From positions 1-64,000 of the forward strand of contig LOEU01000036.1 in NCBI GenBank assembly GCA_001516025.1: a DNA stretch of 64,000 nucleotides. Reading direction: 5' to 3'. Below, piece after piece: positions 45,916 to 54,743 of the stretch (the stretch's first letter is position 1; each line of letters begins with the position of its first letter). Made by a program: the position numbers and the translations under genes. This stretch comes from a bacterium BRH_c32 (GTDB lineage: Bacteria > Bacteroidota > Ignavibacteria > Ignavibacteriales > Melioribacteraceae). The notes below the pieces were generated by a model that worked only from the letters and a program-made list of their open reading frames with translations, had not been told where the DNA came from and ran no database searches.

Positions 45916-46842
45916 ATGAAAATCAACTTATTAAGAAATAGCGTCTTTATTATTTTTTTATTTACTTTAATTTCATGCGGTAAAAAAGAAGAAAATACTT
46001 TATCGGAATCCAAATACATTTTGCGATATCATTTCGATGATCCCGGTTCTGATTCGGTTTTTATTTTTAAAGAGTCAAATTCAAAAAATTTACTTATTCT
46101 TCTCAATAAAGGAGATGACAAATCAAAGATTAAAGAAATTCTTAAAATCTCTTCGATTGAATATGATGATCTTATCAATTCTCTATTTGGAAACGGATTA
46201 ATAAAAAAAACCGATAACGGAAAATTTGTACCTTCATTTCCTATAATAGATTTTGCCGAAGAGAAAGAGATAAACACGATATCAAAACCAATTGGTGAAG
46301 ATATTTCATTAATAATTATTGACCGATTGAAACTCATTGAAGATAAGATGTTAAAGCTGCCTTCATACTCTCAAAATAATCATAGCCTAAGATATTTTCT
46401 TTTTTCAGAAGTGCTATTAAATAACCTGCAAATAAAAAACATTAAAGAGAATTTTATTAAAAGCAGGGCCCCCGAGAGAAATGGAAAACATTTATATATA
46501 GCATTAATAGAGGAGAGTATATCCAAAGAAGAAAATTCTTTAGAACCTTTTATAAGTGCCGAGCAAAAGCAAAAAGGGAATGCTTTTGAATTTAATAACT
46601 CAATAAATTTTACCCCCGCTGAAATCGCACAGTTGCAGATCATAGCAGACGTTATCAAAAAAGATTTATCAGATTATCTAAATGGCAAACGTAGAATATT
46701 ATTAGGAAATTACTCTAAATCAAATTTACAAAAGACAACATCATTCAAAGAATATACTTATTGGGTTTATCAATATATAATAAGGGATGCCGTTAAATCA
46801 TTAATCAAACACGGCATTATCAGATCGCCTAAAGAGAATTGA
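45916..46842 (+). CDS. lipoprotein with winged-helix-like segment, unknown function
   Basis: Product of 308 residues. Lipobox TLISC (Cys21). Residues about 45-105 (SNSKNLLILLNKGDDKSKIKEILKISSIEY ... NGLIKKTDNGKFV) look like a winged helix-turn-helix, an unusual fold for an exported protein. The rest is charged and helical. No catalytic motif. Flanked by the divergent DUF502 gene and the convergent histidine kinase gene. If the signal peptide is real the wHTH would lie outside the cytoplasm; if the start is mis-called, a cytoplasmic regulator is possible, but no later start fits. Confidence 0.6.
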   Translation: MKINLLRNSVFIIFLFTLISCGKKEENTLSESKYILRYHFDDPGSDSVFIFKESNSKNLLILLNKGDDKSKIKEILKISSIEYDDLINSLFGNGLIKKTDNGKFVPSFPIIDFAEEKEINTISKPIGEDISLIIIDRLKLIEDKMLKLPSYSQNNHSLRYFLFSEVLLNNLQIKNIKENFIKSRAPERNGKHLYIALIEESISKEENSLEPFISAEQKQKGNAFEFNNSINFTPAEIAQLQIIADVIKKDLSDYLNGKRRILLGNYSKSNLQKTTSFKEYTYWVYQYIIRDAVKSLIKHGIIRSPKEN

Positions 46843-46862
46843 ACAACTGTTACTAAACGTAA

Positions 46863-49421
46863 TTAGTGCCTATTAAATATAATACGAAAAACAGTACCCT
46901 TATCTTTTACACTATGTGCCTTGACAACTGCATTATTGAGATCACAATATTTTTTTACCAATGCAAGTCCGAGTCCATTACCCTCGTATCTCCTTGTATA
47001 TCCCACTTCCTCTTTCAGAAAAGGAGTAAATAGGTTTTGCATATATTCGGGGGACATACCAATTCCCGTATCTGCTATTTGAACAAAGAATGAATCGGTG
47101 GAAATATCTTCAATGAGTATCTGTACTTTTCCCTTTTCGGTAAATTTAATTGCATTCTCGATAAGGTGCATAAATACTCGTCTCAATGAATAATTATCTC
47201 CTGCAATAATCGTGGATTTGCTCTTGGATTCCAAAGAAAAGAGTAATTTTTTCTTATTTGCAAGAGGAATAAATCCTTCATAAAGTTTTTGAATTACTAC
47301 GTTTTTAAGATCAAATACTTCTTCATTATATATATAAGTATCGGTAGTAAGCTCACTCATATCAAGGACTAATTCAACGGTACGCATTATTCTATTGCTC
47401 TCTTCTAAGATTGCATCCACAATTGTAATATTATCTTCGCTTAATTCTACTCCCAATTCCTCTTTAAGAAAAGTGGATGAATTGACAATTACATTTAACG
47501 GGGTTCTAATCTCGTGCGATATTTGCGAAAGAAATTCAGTCTTTAGTTTATCCGATTTCTCGGCTCTGATTTTTGCATCAATTATTGCTTTCTCGGCACG
47601 CTTGCGTTCGGTAATATCTTCAATAGAACCTTCATAAGATTCAACTTCACCTCTTTCGTTTTTAATAGCACGGCTACTTTCTCTAACGAAGATTCTTTCT
47701 CCATTTTTCTTTCGCCATTCGGATTCAAAACCAATTACTTTTTCGTTCTTTTCTATCAATGAAGAAAACTTTTCCTTAGATGAAATATCTATATAAAAAC
47801 TTTCTGTTTTATTTATTGCTAAATCATCGAAAGAATGGAATCCAAGCATATTAATCAATGCTTTATTAGCCATTGTTATCTCGCCTGAAGTATTTGTTTT
47901 ATAAATACCTAGGGCAGAATTTTCGTATAAACTTCTGAATCGTGTTTCGCTATCGATTAATGCTTTTTCGGCGGCTTTCCTTTGTGTTATATCTTGTTTA
48001 ATTGCTACAAAATTTAAAATCTTGCCTTCACTATTTTTTACCGGTGTAATAACCATCTCTTCGTCATATAGAGTACCGTCTTTCTTCTTATTTCTTATTT
48101 CTCCCTTCCAAGTCTCACCTGTTAAAATCGTACTCCACATCAATTCATAATAATCACTATTTTGCATTCCCGATTTCAATATGTTTGTTTTTTTTGCTAA
48201 TGCTTCTTTTGAGGTGTAACCGGTTAATTTAGTAAATGCGCTATTAATCCATTGAATCATACCATCTTTATCTGTAATAACAATTGCGTTGTCCGCCACC
48301 TCCAAAGCTGTGCTTTGCAGGGCGAGCTGATCTTGAATTGTTTTTTGTTCAGTGATATCAGTGATAAATCCTTCTAAGGCAATTAAATCATCATTCGCAG
48401 AAAAGATTCCCATCCCCTGTTCGTAAACCCACTTCTCAAATCCTTTTAATGTTTTTATTCTATACATTAATTGATATGGTTTACGCGATTCTACTGCATG
48501 TTGAATTGTATGCCATACTCGCAGTTTATCTTCGGTATGTATTAAATCGCCATAAGATATTACTCGACTATCAGTTAATTCTTCCGCTTTATATCCGGTT
48601 ATTCTATGACATCCATCGCTAATATATTCCATTCGATAATTCGGATCATTTGCAGAACGATAAACAATCCCGGGAAGATTCCCGATTAGAGTGCTTAATT
48701 TCCTTTCACTTTCTATTAAAGCAGTTTCGGTTTTTTTCTTCTCGAAGGTTTTTCTTTTTAAATCCTCTTTCGCCGAACTAATATCTTTATCATATAAATT
48801 TTTCTGTTTTTCATATTTGAAGAAAACAAAAATTGCAATAAAGGTTAATGATAAACTTCCGATCATCAACCCAAGCTGAATGTAAGAAAATACTTTCGAT
48901 TCACTTTTTAAAATGTTTTTTAATTGATTATCGATTCTACCTGATAAGTCTGATATTGAAGAATATACTTCATTCCATTCTTTTTTAATAGAACTATTAT
49001 TACTACCTCCTTCACTTAATGAGTTAGAAAGTGTGCGAAAACGAATTAAAAGAGATTGTAATTCTTCGGTATCTTTTTTTATTGATTCGCTGCCTGAAAT
49101 GTTAAAGAGTAGGTCTAATGAGTTTTTTTCTTTTTTAAGTTTTTCATTATAAAAATTGACTAACTCAAGATGCTCCCAAGCTTGCTTAACAGATTCCTCA
49201 TCTTTTGTTTCGATATTTTTAAGCAATAGGATTTTAGACTGGGCAAGATTCATCTTCATTTCTATGCTGGCATCAAACAGCACTGAGTAATTATTATTTA
49301 AGCGAACTCCCATTAGCAGGCTAACCGCAAAAGCGACCGCCAAAATTATGCCGAATGAAAAAATTACCAGGTAAAATTTTCTGAATGGGGAATTTATCTT
49401 ACTTAAATGACTCAAAATCAA
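46863..49421 (-). CDS. PAS-domain sensor histidine kinase
   Basis: Membrane sensor of 852 residues. Two helices (about 16-38 and 178-203) enclose an extracytoplasmic sensor of about 140 residues. A coiled coil leads to three PAS/PAC units (about 235-365, 370-490 and 495-620), then HisKA with the phospho-acceptor His in SQISHEIRTPLN, and HATPase_c with ENAIKFTEKG and DTGIGMSPEYM. There is no receiver domain. The start codon is TTG at 49419-49421; a second TTG two codons later has AGG at better spacing and could be used. No response regulator gene is adjacent, so it is an orphan. Confidence 0.92.
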   Translation of the reverse strand: MILSHLSKINSPFRKFYLVIFSFGIILAVAFAVSLLMGVRLNNNYSVLFDASIEMKMNLAQSKILLLKNIETKDEESVKQAWEHLELVNFYNEKLKKEKNSLDLLFNISGSESIKKDTEELQSLLIRFRTLSNSLSEGGSNNSSIKKEWNEVYSSISDLSGRIDNQLKNILKSESKVFSYIQLGLMIGSLSLTFIAIFVFFKYEKQKNLYDKDISSAKEDLKRKTFEKKKTETALIESERKLSTLIGNLPGIVYRSANDPNYRMEYISDGCHRITGYKAEELTDSRVISYGDLIHTEDKLRVWHTIQHAVESRKPYQLMYRIKTLKGFEKWVYEQGMGIFSANDDLIALEGFITDITEQKTIQDQLALQSTALEVADNAIVITDKDGMIQWINSAFTKLTGYTSKEALAKKTNILKSGMQNSDYYELMWSTILTGETWKGEIRNKKKDGTLYDEEMVITPVKNSEGKILNFVAIKQDITQRKAAEKALIDSETRFRSLYENSALGIYKTNTSGEITMANKALINMLGFHSFDDLAINKTESFYIDISSKEKFSSLIEKNEKVIGFESEWRKKNGERIFVRESSRAIKNERGEVESYEGSIEDITERKRAEKAIIDAKIRAEKSDKLKTEFLSQISHEIRTPLNVIVNSSTFLKEELGVELSEDNITIVDAILEESNRIMRTVELVLDMSELTTDTYIYNEEVFDLKNVVIQKLYEGFIPLANKKKLLFSLESKSKSTIIAGDNYSLRRVFMHLIENAIKFTEKGKVQILIEDISTDSFFVQIADTGIGMSPEYMQNLFTPFLKEEVGYTRRYEGNGLGLALVKKYCDLNNAVVKAHSVKDKGTVFRIIFNRH

Positions 49422-49604
49422 TACCTACTTTTAAGTATATTGCTAAAATAATGTAAAATCCTATACTTTCTACTGATTATTTTTACATTTTTACTTCTTA
49501 CATGCAAAAATTCTGCCAAACTAATTTCTATTATTCTTTATTATGAATAAGTCTTAAAATTGGTAAAATATTTGTATATATTTTACATATTAAATTTGGA
49601 TAAA

Positions 49605-50669
49605 ATGGAAAGGCAAAACTACGATAGTGTTGTAAAATTCTTCGTCTCGGTAATCGGCATAATCTTTATTCTTGCTGTTCTAAAAGAACTTCAGGCGTTA
49701 TTTATTCCATTTGTAATTGCCTATTTCCTATTTTTTATTTTCCATCCCGTTAATGTTTATTTTGAAAAGAAAAAAATTCCACAAGCAGTAACAATCATTT
49801 GTGATGTTATTTTAATGGCATTAATAATTTGGGGTTTATCTCGTTTAGTTTTTGGATCTGTATTTCAAATAAATCAAGAGCTCCCCTTATATATAACTAA
49901 AATAAATCATATAGTAAGCAATGCGGCAATATCTTTTGGAGTAAAAGACAAAGCTTATACTGATTTTCAAATTGATCAACTTTTTTTGATGATCAATGTC
50001 TCTTCAATTGCCGGTGGTTTCCTTAATACCACACTTTCATTTATTACAACCGTAGGTTTAGTTTTATTCTTTTTTATTTTTATCAGCAGCGGGCATGATA
50101 AAATTTATGAGGCATTGAAAAATAGATTTGAAGAGAAAGACCTTCAAAAACAAGAAGAAAATCCGACAGAAGTATTTAACATTAAAGACACGTTTAATCA
50201 CATTATCCATCAGGTCCAAAAATATATACTTACTAAATTTTTAATCAGTCTTGTTACCGGTACTATCATAGGTTTTGTTTTATACATGTTTAATGTAAAA
50301 TTCTTTTTTATCTGGGCTTTATTGACTGTAATTCTTAATTTCATACCAAATTTTGGTTCAATTATAGCGGTACTTTTCCCTGCGTTAATGTCGCTTATAC
50401 AATTCGATTCATTTGGTTATACATTATTAATACTCGGGATAATGATAGTGATTCAAAATATAATCGGTAATATCTTAGAACCGAAAATATTTGGAAGCAG
50501 TCTTGGAATAAACCCAATAGTTATCTTAATATCATTAATCGTATGGGGATATATCTGGGGAATAGTGGGAATGTTCCTATCTGTACCACTCACAGCCATA
50601 CTAAAAATAACTCTTTCAGGCACAAAATCTCCCAATCTGCGTCTTATTCGCGATTTGATGAGCAATTAA
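49605..50669 (+). CDS. AI-2E (PerM) family transporter
   Basis: Membrane protein of 354 residues with about seven or eight helices. The ATG at 49605 is preferred to the in-frame TTG at 49560, whose extra residues are not typical. LKELQALFIPFVIAYFLFFIFHPV, the charged cytosolic loop and the C-terminal part (NFIPNFGSIIAVLFPALMSLI and LEPKIFGSSLGINPIVILISL) are characteristic. Members export signals or act as Na+/H+ antiporters; which applies here cannot be told. Confidence 0.88.
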   Translation: MERQNYDSVVKFFVSVIGIIFILAVLKELQALFIPFVIAYFLFFIFHPVNVYFEKKKIPQAVTIICDVILMALIIWGLSRLVFGSVFQINQELPLYITKINHIVSNAAISFGVKDKAYTDFQIDQLFLMINVSSIAGGFLNTTLSFITTVGLVLFFFIFISSGHDKIYEALKNRFEEKDLQKQEENPTEVFNIKDTFNHIIHQVQKYILTKFLISLVTGTIIGFVLYMFNVKFFFIWALLTVILNFIPNFGSIIAVLFPALMSLIQFDSFGYTLLILGIMIVIQNIIGNILEPKIFGSSLGINPIVILISLIVWGYIWGIVGMFLSVPLTAILKITLSGTKSPNLRLIRDLMSN

Positions 50670-50832
50670 TACATAACTTTAGAGCAACTCTCATGATTAT
50701 TATGCCAACGGACTCCTTAGAATCAAATTTCGCTTTATTTTAAACTTAACTAATAATTACATCCCAAAGTACTCCATCAAAGTGGTCAATTCTTTTTTTG
50801 ATGCAAGAACTACTTTTTTTTATTATATTCAT

Positions 50833-50851
50833 TTCATTAATAATTAATGAA
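50833..50851. promoter_or_regulatory. perfect 19-bp AT palindrome upstream of rnpB
   Basis: TTCATTAATAATTAATGAA, nine bases either side of one central base, 30 nt before the RNase P RNA. It may be an operator; composition is low-complexity AT, so chance is possible. Confidence 0.35.
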
Positions 50852-50880
50852 TAATAAATAAAATAAGTATAAGAACAAGA

Positions 50881-51358
50881 TGGTCCAAGCAAGGCAATTG
50901 CTATTCAACGGGAGACTGATTGAATAGAGGAAAGTCCGAACTCCACAGAACAAGGTGCCGGGTAACACCCGGGAGCTAAGAAACTTCGGTTTCTTAAGTT
51001 ACGGAAAGTGCCACAGAAAATACCGCCAAATTTAGAAAGACGTGATAGGATACCGATGGTATCTGTTCATTGATAGTCTATTGGTAAGGGTGAAAAGGCA
51101 GGGTAAGAGCCTACCGCTTTCTCGGTAACGGGAGAGGTCCCTTTGGGAGTCCTTTTTATAAGGATCAAGGTAAACCACACTCCGGAGCAAGGTCATGTAA
51201 GAAGAGCTATTTTGCTTTTAGCAAGATACAAAGTGGTTCGCTTTGCTGTCTCTTTGGGTAGATCGCTTTGATTGCATTAGTAATAATGTAACAAGATAAA
51301 TAATTGCCACCTTCTTAATCGAAGGCAACAGAATTCGGCTTATTTGCTTGGACTCACT
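50881..51358 (+). ncRNA. rnpB: RNase P RNA, bacterial class A
   Basis: Catalytic RNA that matures tRNA 5' ends. Conserved blocks are GAGGAAAGTCCGAACTCCACAG (near 50935), GGGTAAGAGCCTACCGC (near 51102) and ACAGAATTCGGCTTAT near the 3' end. The ends pair as TCCAAGCAA (from 50884) with TTGCTTGGA (to 51352), defining helix P1. About 478 nt, somewhat long for class A, with extra AU-rich stems near 51260-51310. It lies 24 nt before recJ and carries no clear terminator of its own. Confidence 0.97.
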
Positions 51359-51381
51359 TATTCTTTACTGCGGAAAACGAT

Positions 51382-53106
51382 ATGCAAAAAACCCGCTGGA
51401 GAATAAAAAATATTCCCGACGAAAAATCGGTATTGGCTTTAGCCGATAGTCTGAATATTTCCAATTCGCTCGCCGCTCTTTTAATTCAAAGAGGGGTTAC
51501 GAATTTCTTTGAAGCAAAATCATATTTCCGTCCTTCATTGGATCTATTACACGATCCATATCTAATGGATGGAATGGCAATAGCCTCCGCCCGCGTTTTG
51601 AAAGCTCTAACCGATAATGAAAAAATCTGCGTCTATGGTGATTATGATGTTGATGGCACTTGTTCTGCTGCATTAATGTATCTATTTCTAAAAGAACTTG
51701 GAGCCGATGTATTCACTTATATTCCAAATAGAATTACCGAAGGTTACGGAATTTCCAAAATGAGTATTGATATAATTAAAGAAAAAAATACTTCTTTAAT
51801 TATATCGGTCGATTGCGGCATTACGGCTGTTGAAGAAATTGTGTATGGAAATGAATTAGGAATCGATACGGTTGTATGCGATCATCATCAAGCAAAAGAT
51901 GTATTACCCCCTGCTTTTGCAATATTAGACCCTATTAAACCGGGATGCAATTACCCATTTAAACATCTTTCAGGCGCAGGTGTAGCTTTTAAATTAGCAA
52001 GAGCAGTCGGCGCACGTATTGGAAAAAAATCACTGCCATTAAAGTATCTCGATCTTGTTGCATTAGCAGGAGCGGCTGATATCGTTCCTCTTGTAGATGA
52101 AAATAGAACTTTAGTGCGTGAAGGGCTTGATTTAATTAATGCAAACCCACGTCCCGGAATTTTGGCTCTTCTAAAATCTGCTAAGATTGAGCCGGGCAAT
52201 TTATCCGCCGGTCAGATAGTTTTTACAATCGCACCGCGCATCAATGCGGTCGGAAGATTAGGCGATGCAAATAGAGCGGTGGAACTTTTCACTACTACCG
52301 ATCCAAAGCGAGCAATGGAATTAGCCTCCGTACTTGAAGGTGAAAATACGGCTCGAAGAAGAATAGATGAAAAAACTTTCGGCGAAGCACTTAAATTAGT
52401 GGAAGATGAACATGATCTAGCCGCTGATCTAGGAATTGTACTGCATAATAATGATTGGCATCCCGGCGTTATTGGTATTGTAGCATCTCGATTAGTGGAA
52501 AGGTATCATCGCCCATCGGTGATGCTTACGACTATCGATGGAGTGGCGAAAGGTTCAGCAAGAAGTATTCCAGGATTTAATATCTATGAAGCACTTCAAG
52601 CATGCGAACATCTTCTGCTTCAATTTGGCGGACATGAAGCCGCTGCCGGACTAGCTGTTGAAATCGATAAGATAGATATCTTCAAAACCGAGTTTAATAT
52701 TGCACTCAAAAAATCTATGACTCAAAAGGATGTAATACCGGAAATTTCTATTGATGCTAAACTTGTATTTTCCGAAATTACACCTAAATTTTTCAGAATC
52801 TTGAATCAATTTTCACCATTTGGACCGGGCAATAGTAAACCTGTATTCCTTAGCGAGGGCGTTTCTCTTGTTTATCAACCTCGCATTGTAGGTACAAATC
52901 ACCTCATTGCTACATTCAAACAGAATGGGGGCGATAAAGTTTTTGATTCGATCGGTTTTAATCTTGGTGATTTTATCGAGTTTATTGATAAAGACCGCGA
53001 TCTTCTCGATATTGTATATACTTTAGAAATAATTACTAAAGATGGAAAACAATTTCCGCAATTGAGACTAAAGGATATTCGAATACATGAGAATAATAGG
53101 AATTGA
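51382..53106 (+). CDS. recJ: single-stranded-DNA-specific exonuclease RecJ
   Basis: 5'-3' exonuclease in recombination and mismatch repair. 574 residues. DHH-family motifs are YGDYDVDGT at 85-93, ISVDCGI at 141-147, the DHH signature in CDHHQA at 167-169, and the DHHA1 motif GGHEAAAGLAVE. ILDPIKPGCNYPFKHLSGAGVAFKLA agrees with full RecJ. The end overlaps ruvC by 20 nt. Its start lies so close behind rnpB that there is no room for a separate promoter between the two. Confidence 0.95.
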   Translation: MQKTRWRIKNIPDEKSVLALADSLNISNSLAALLIQRGVTNFFEAKSYFRPSLDLLHDPYLMDGMAIASARVLKALTDNEKICVYGDYDVDGTCSAALMYLFLKELGADVFTYIPNRITEGYGISKMSIDIIKEKNTSLIISVDCGITAVEEIVYGNELGIDTVVCDHHQAKDVLPPAFAILDPIKPGCNYPFKHLSGAGVAFKLARAVGARIGKKSLPLKYLDLVALAGAADIVPLVDENRTLVREGLDLINANPRPGILALLKSAKIEPGNLSAGQIVFTIAPRINAVGRLGDANRAVELFTTTDPKRAMELASVLEGENTARRRIDEKTFGEALKLVEDEHDLAADLGIVLHNNDWHPGVIGIVASRLVERYHRPSVMLTTIDGVAKGSARSIPGFNIYEALQACEHLLLQFGGHEAAAGLAVEIDKIDIFKTEFNIALKKSMTQKDVIPEISIDAKLVFSEITPKFFRILNQFSPFGPGNSKPVFLSEGVSLVYQPRIVGTNHLIATFKQNGGDKVFDSIGFNLGDFIEFIDKDRDLLDIVYTLEIITKDGKQFPQLRLKDIRIHENNRN

Positions 53107-53623
53107 TCCCGGAACAATAGTTACAGGATTCGGAGTCGTTGATTATAATGGCAACGAATTAAAATATATTGCTTCGGGCATAATTAATATTCCTCCTAAA
53201 GATGAAATGGCTAATCGTTTGGAAGTGATTTATGATTCGATTGATGAGAAGATAAAATTATACAAACCGACTGAATTTTCTATTGAGACCGCTTTTTTTA
53301 ATAAGAACGTTCAATCGGCTCTTAAGATTGGGTATGCAAGGGGTGTTTCGCTCCTTGCAGCCGTCCATAATAAACTTAACGTAAAAGAATATTCACCTCG
53401 TGAAATAAAAAAATCTGTTACAGGAAAAGGTGCGGCAACTAAAGAGCAGGTTCAATTTATGGTTGCTAAAATTTTATCACTTAAAATAGACAAAATAAAA
53501 TTCGATGAAACAGATGCGCTCGCTGTTGCTATCTGTTATTCGTTTAAGTCTCTTTCCGGTATAGTTAAATCAAAGAGCTGGAAAGATTTTATAAAAGCTA
53601 ATCCCGAGAGAGTAATTTTATGA
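53087..53623 (+). CDS. ruvC: crossover junction endodeoxyribonuclease RuvC
   Basis: Holliday-junction resolvase of 178 residues with RNase-H fold. Catalytic acidic residues are Asp7 in GIDPGT, Glu in FSIETAFF, and the Asp pair in DETDALAVAICY. KNVQSALKIGYARGV is the conserved helix. It overlaps recJ by 20 nt and ruvA by 4 nt (ATGA). No ruvB is present in the window. Confidence 0.95.
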   Translation: MRIIGIDPGTIVTGFGVVDYNGNELKYIASGIINIPPKDEMANRLEVIYDSIDEKIKLYKPTEFSIETAFFNKNVQSALKIGYARGVSLLAAVHNKLNVKEYSPREIKKSVTGKGAATKEQVQFMVAKILSLKIDKIKFDETDALAVAICYSFKSLSGIVKSKSWKDFIKANPERVIL

Positions 53624-54222
53624 TTGGTTACATATCAGGAAAATTTCTATCTAAAAAACCGAATAAGGTATTGGTGGATGTAAATGGTGTAGGATATTTA
53701 GTGAACATCTCCTTGAATACTTTTGAAAAACTTGAAGGCAAAACCGAAGCGGCGTTCTTTACTTATCTAAATGTTCGCGAAGATGCGCTTGATCTATATG
53801 GCTTTATTACGACTGCCGAAAAAGAGATGTTCGAATTATTAATAAGTGTTAATGGTATCGGACCTAAGGTTGCTTTGAGTGTTCTTTCCGGTATTCAGTT
53901 ACCCGATCTAAGAGAAGCAATCTCATCGGGAAATATAGCACGAATTATTTCGACACCGGGAATAGGAAGAAAAACCGCCGAGAGAATGATTATTGAACTT
54001 CGTGATAAAATCAATGCTCTTTCTCATTCAATTGAATTAGGTGAGGAAAGCGTCACCCAGCTAAAAACTTATACAGTTCGTAACGATGCTGTTACTGCGT
54101 TAGTTAATCTTGGTTATAATCAAAAGATTGCCGAGCGTGCAGTGAGAGCTTGCCTGGATAAAGATCCCGAAGCAAAGATTGAAGACTTAATTAAGGATTC
54201 ACTCGCTGCTCTTAATAGTTAG
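53620..54222 (+). CDS. ruvA: Holliday junction branch migration protein RuvA
   Basis: Junction-binding tetramer that works with RuvB. 200 residues. Domain I is the OB fold (MIGYISGKFLSKKPNKVLVD), domain II has the helix-hairpin-helix segments (ELLISVNGIGPKVALSVLS and IISTPGIGRKTAERMIIEL), and domain III is the C-terminal RuvB-binding unit (VRNDAVTALVNLGYNQKIAERAV). Full length. Last gene of the recJ-ruvC-ruvA operon; 41 nt before the ArsC/Spx-like gene. Confidence 0.95.
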   Translation: MIGYISGKFLSKKPNKVLVDVNGVGYLVNISLNTFEKLEGKTEAAFFTYLNVREDALDLYGFITTAEKEMFELLISVNGIGPKVALSVLSGIQLPDLREAISSGNIARIISTPGIGRKTAERMIIELRDKINALSHSIELGEESVTQLKTYTVRNDAVTALVNLGYNQKIAERAVRACLDKDPEAKIEDLIKDSLAALNS

Positions 54223-54263
54223 CCTTTAGAAAAAAATATTATTTATAATAAAGTATTATTTTT

Positions 54264-54605
54264 ATGAACATACAGATATTTGGCACGGTTAAGTGCTTCG
54301 ATACAAAAAAGACCGAACGCTTTTTTAAAGAAAGAAAAATTCCATATCATTTCAGAAATCTTGCCGAAAAGGGAATCTCTCCGGGAGAATTGGATAGCAT
54401 CAAACGTGTTTATACCGTAGAAGATTTAATTGATACGGAAGGGAAAAGATACCGTGAGCGAAATTTAAAATTTATGACTCACGATATCGAAACTGAATTA
54501 CTTAATGATCCTCTGCTATTCAAGACACCGATCGTAAGGAATGGCAAAGAAGTAACCCTCGGCTACCAACCGGATATCTGGAAGAAGTGGTCTGACCAAG
54601 ATTAA
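54264..54605 (+). CDS. ArsC/Spx-family thioredoxin-fold protein
   Basis: Product of 113 residues, normal for the family. The N-terminal strand-loop has a single Cys11 (FGTVKCFDTKK); Spx and YffB-type ArsC relatives share this layout. KTERFFKERKIPYHFRNLAEKGISPGEL and LFKTPIVRNGKEVTLGYQPDIWKKW follow the family. No second resolving Cys. An arsenate reductase role is not supported: there are no ars neighbours. Just before the 10-bp tandem repeat. Confidence 0.83.
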   Translation: MNIQIFGTVKCFDTKKTERFFKERKIPYHFRNLAEKGISPGELDSIKRVYTVEDLIDTEGKRYRERNLKFMTHDIETELLNDPLLFKTPIVRNGKEVTLGYQPDIWKKWSDQD

Positions 54606-54610
54606 TATCG

Positions 54611-54730
54611 AACTTGCATCGGATGGCACTAGGTTGCACTTATATGATTCCAAGTGCACTAATCTGCACCGAACCGCACTGAATTGTTTGTAACTGCACC
54701 CAATAGCACCAAGCTGCATCAGTATGCTGC
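54611..54730. repeat. degenerate 10-bp tandem repeat, about 12 units
   Basis: Twelve consecutive 10-base units fit the pattern NANYTGCACY (examples: AGGTTGCACT, AATCTGCACC, GAACCGCACT, TAACTGCACC). The sixth base is G in all twelve; C follows in ten and A follows that in nine. Three units (54641, 54681, 54721) have decayed GCAC cores but keep the phase. The period is close to one DNA turn. It fills nearly all of the 138-nt gap between the convergent ArsC/Spx-like and Lnt-like genes and overlaps neither. Confidence 0.8.
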
Positions 54731-54743
54731 AACAATTAGTCTT

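Noticed and set aside
49580-49604. TTTG ... TAAATTTG promoter just before the AI-2E family gene
   Set aside because: The spacer is 16 instead of 19 nt and the -7 box lies only 6 nt before the ATG, which would make the message leaderless; probably chance in AT-rich DNA.
54279-54297. Sigma-54-like TTGGCACGGTTAAGTGCT at the start of the ArsC/Spx-like gene
   Set aside because: It lies inside the coding sequence and the GC element is out of register by one base.
54264-54605. Arsenate reductase
   Set aside because: Only the fold family is supported; there is a single Cys and no arsenic-related neighbour.
54624-54640. Sigma-54 promoter candidate TGGCACTAGGTTGCA within the repeat array
   Set aside because: The GG to GC distance is one base too short for a -24/-12 promoter, and it arises from the 10-bp repeat period; no gene follows in a suitable place.
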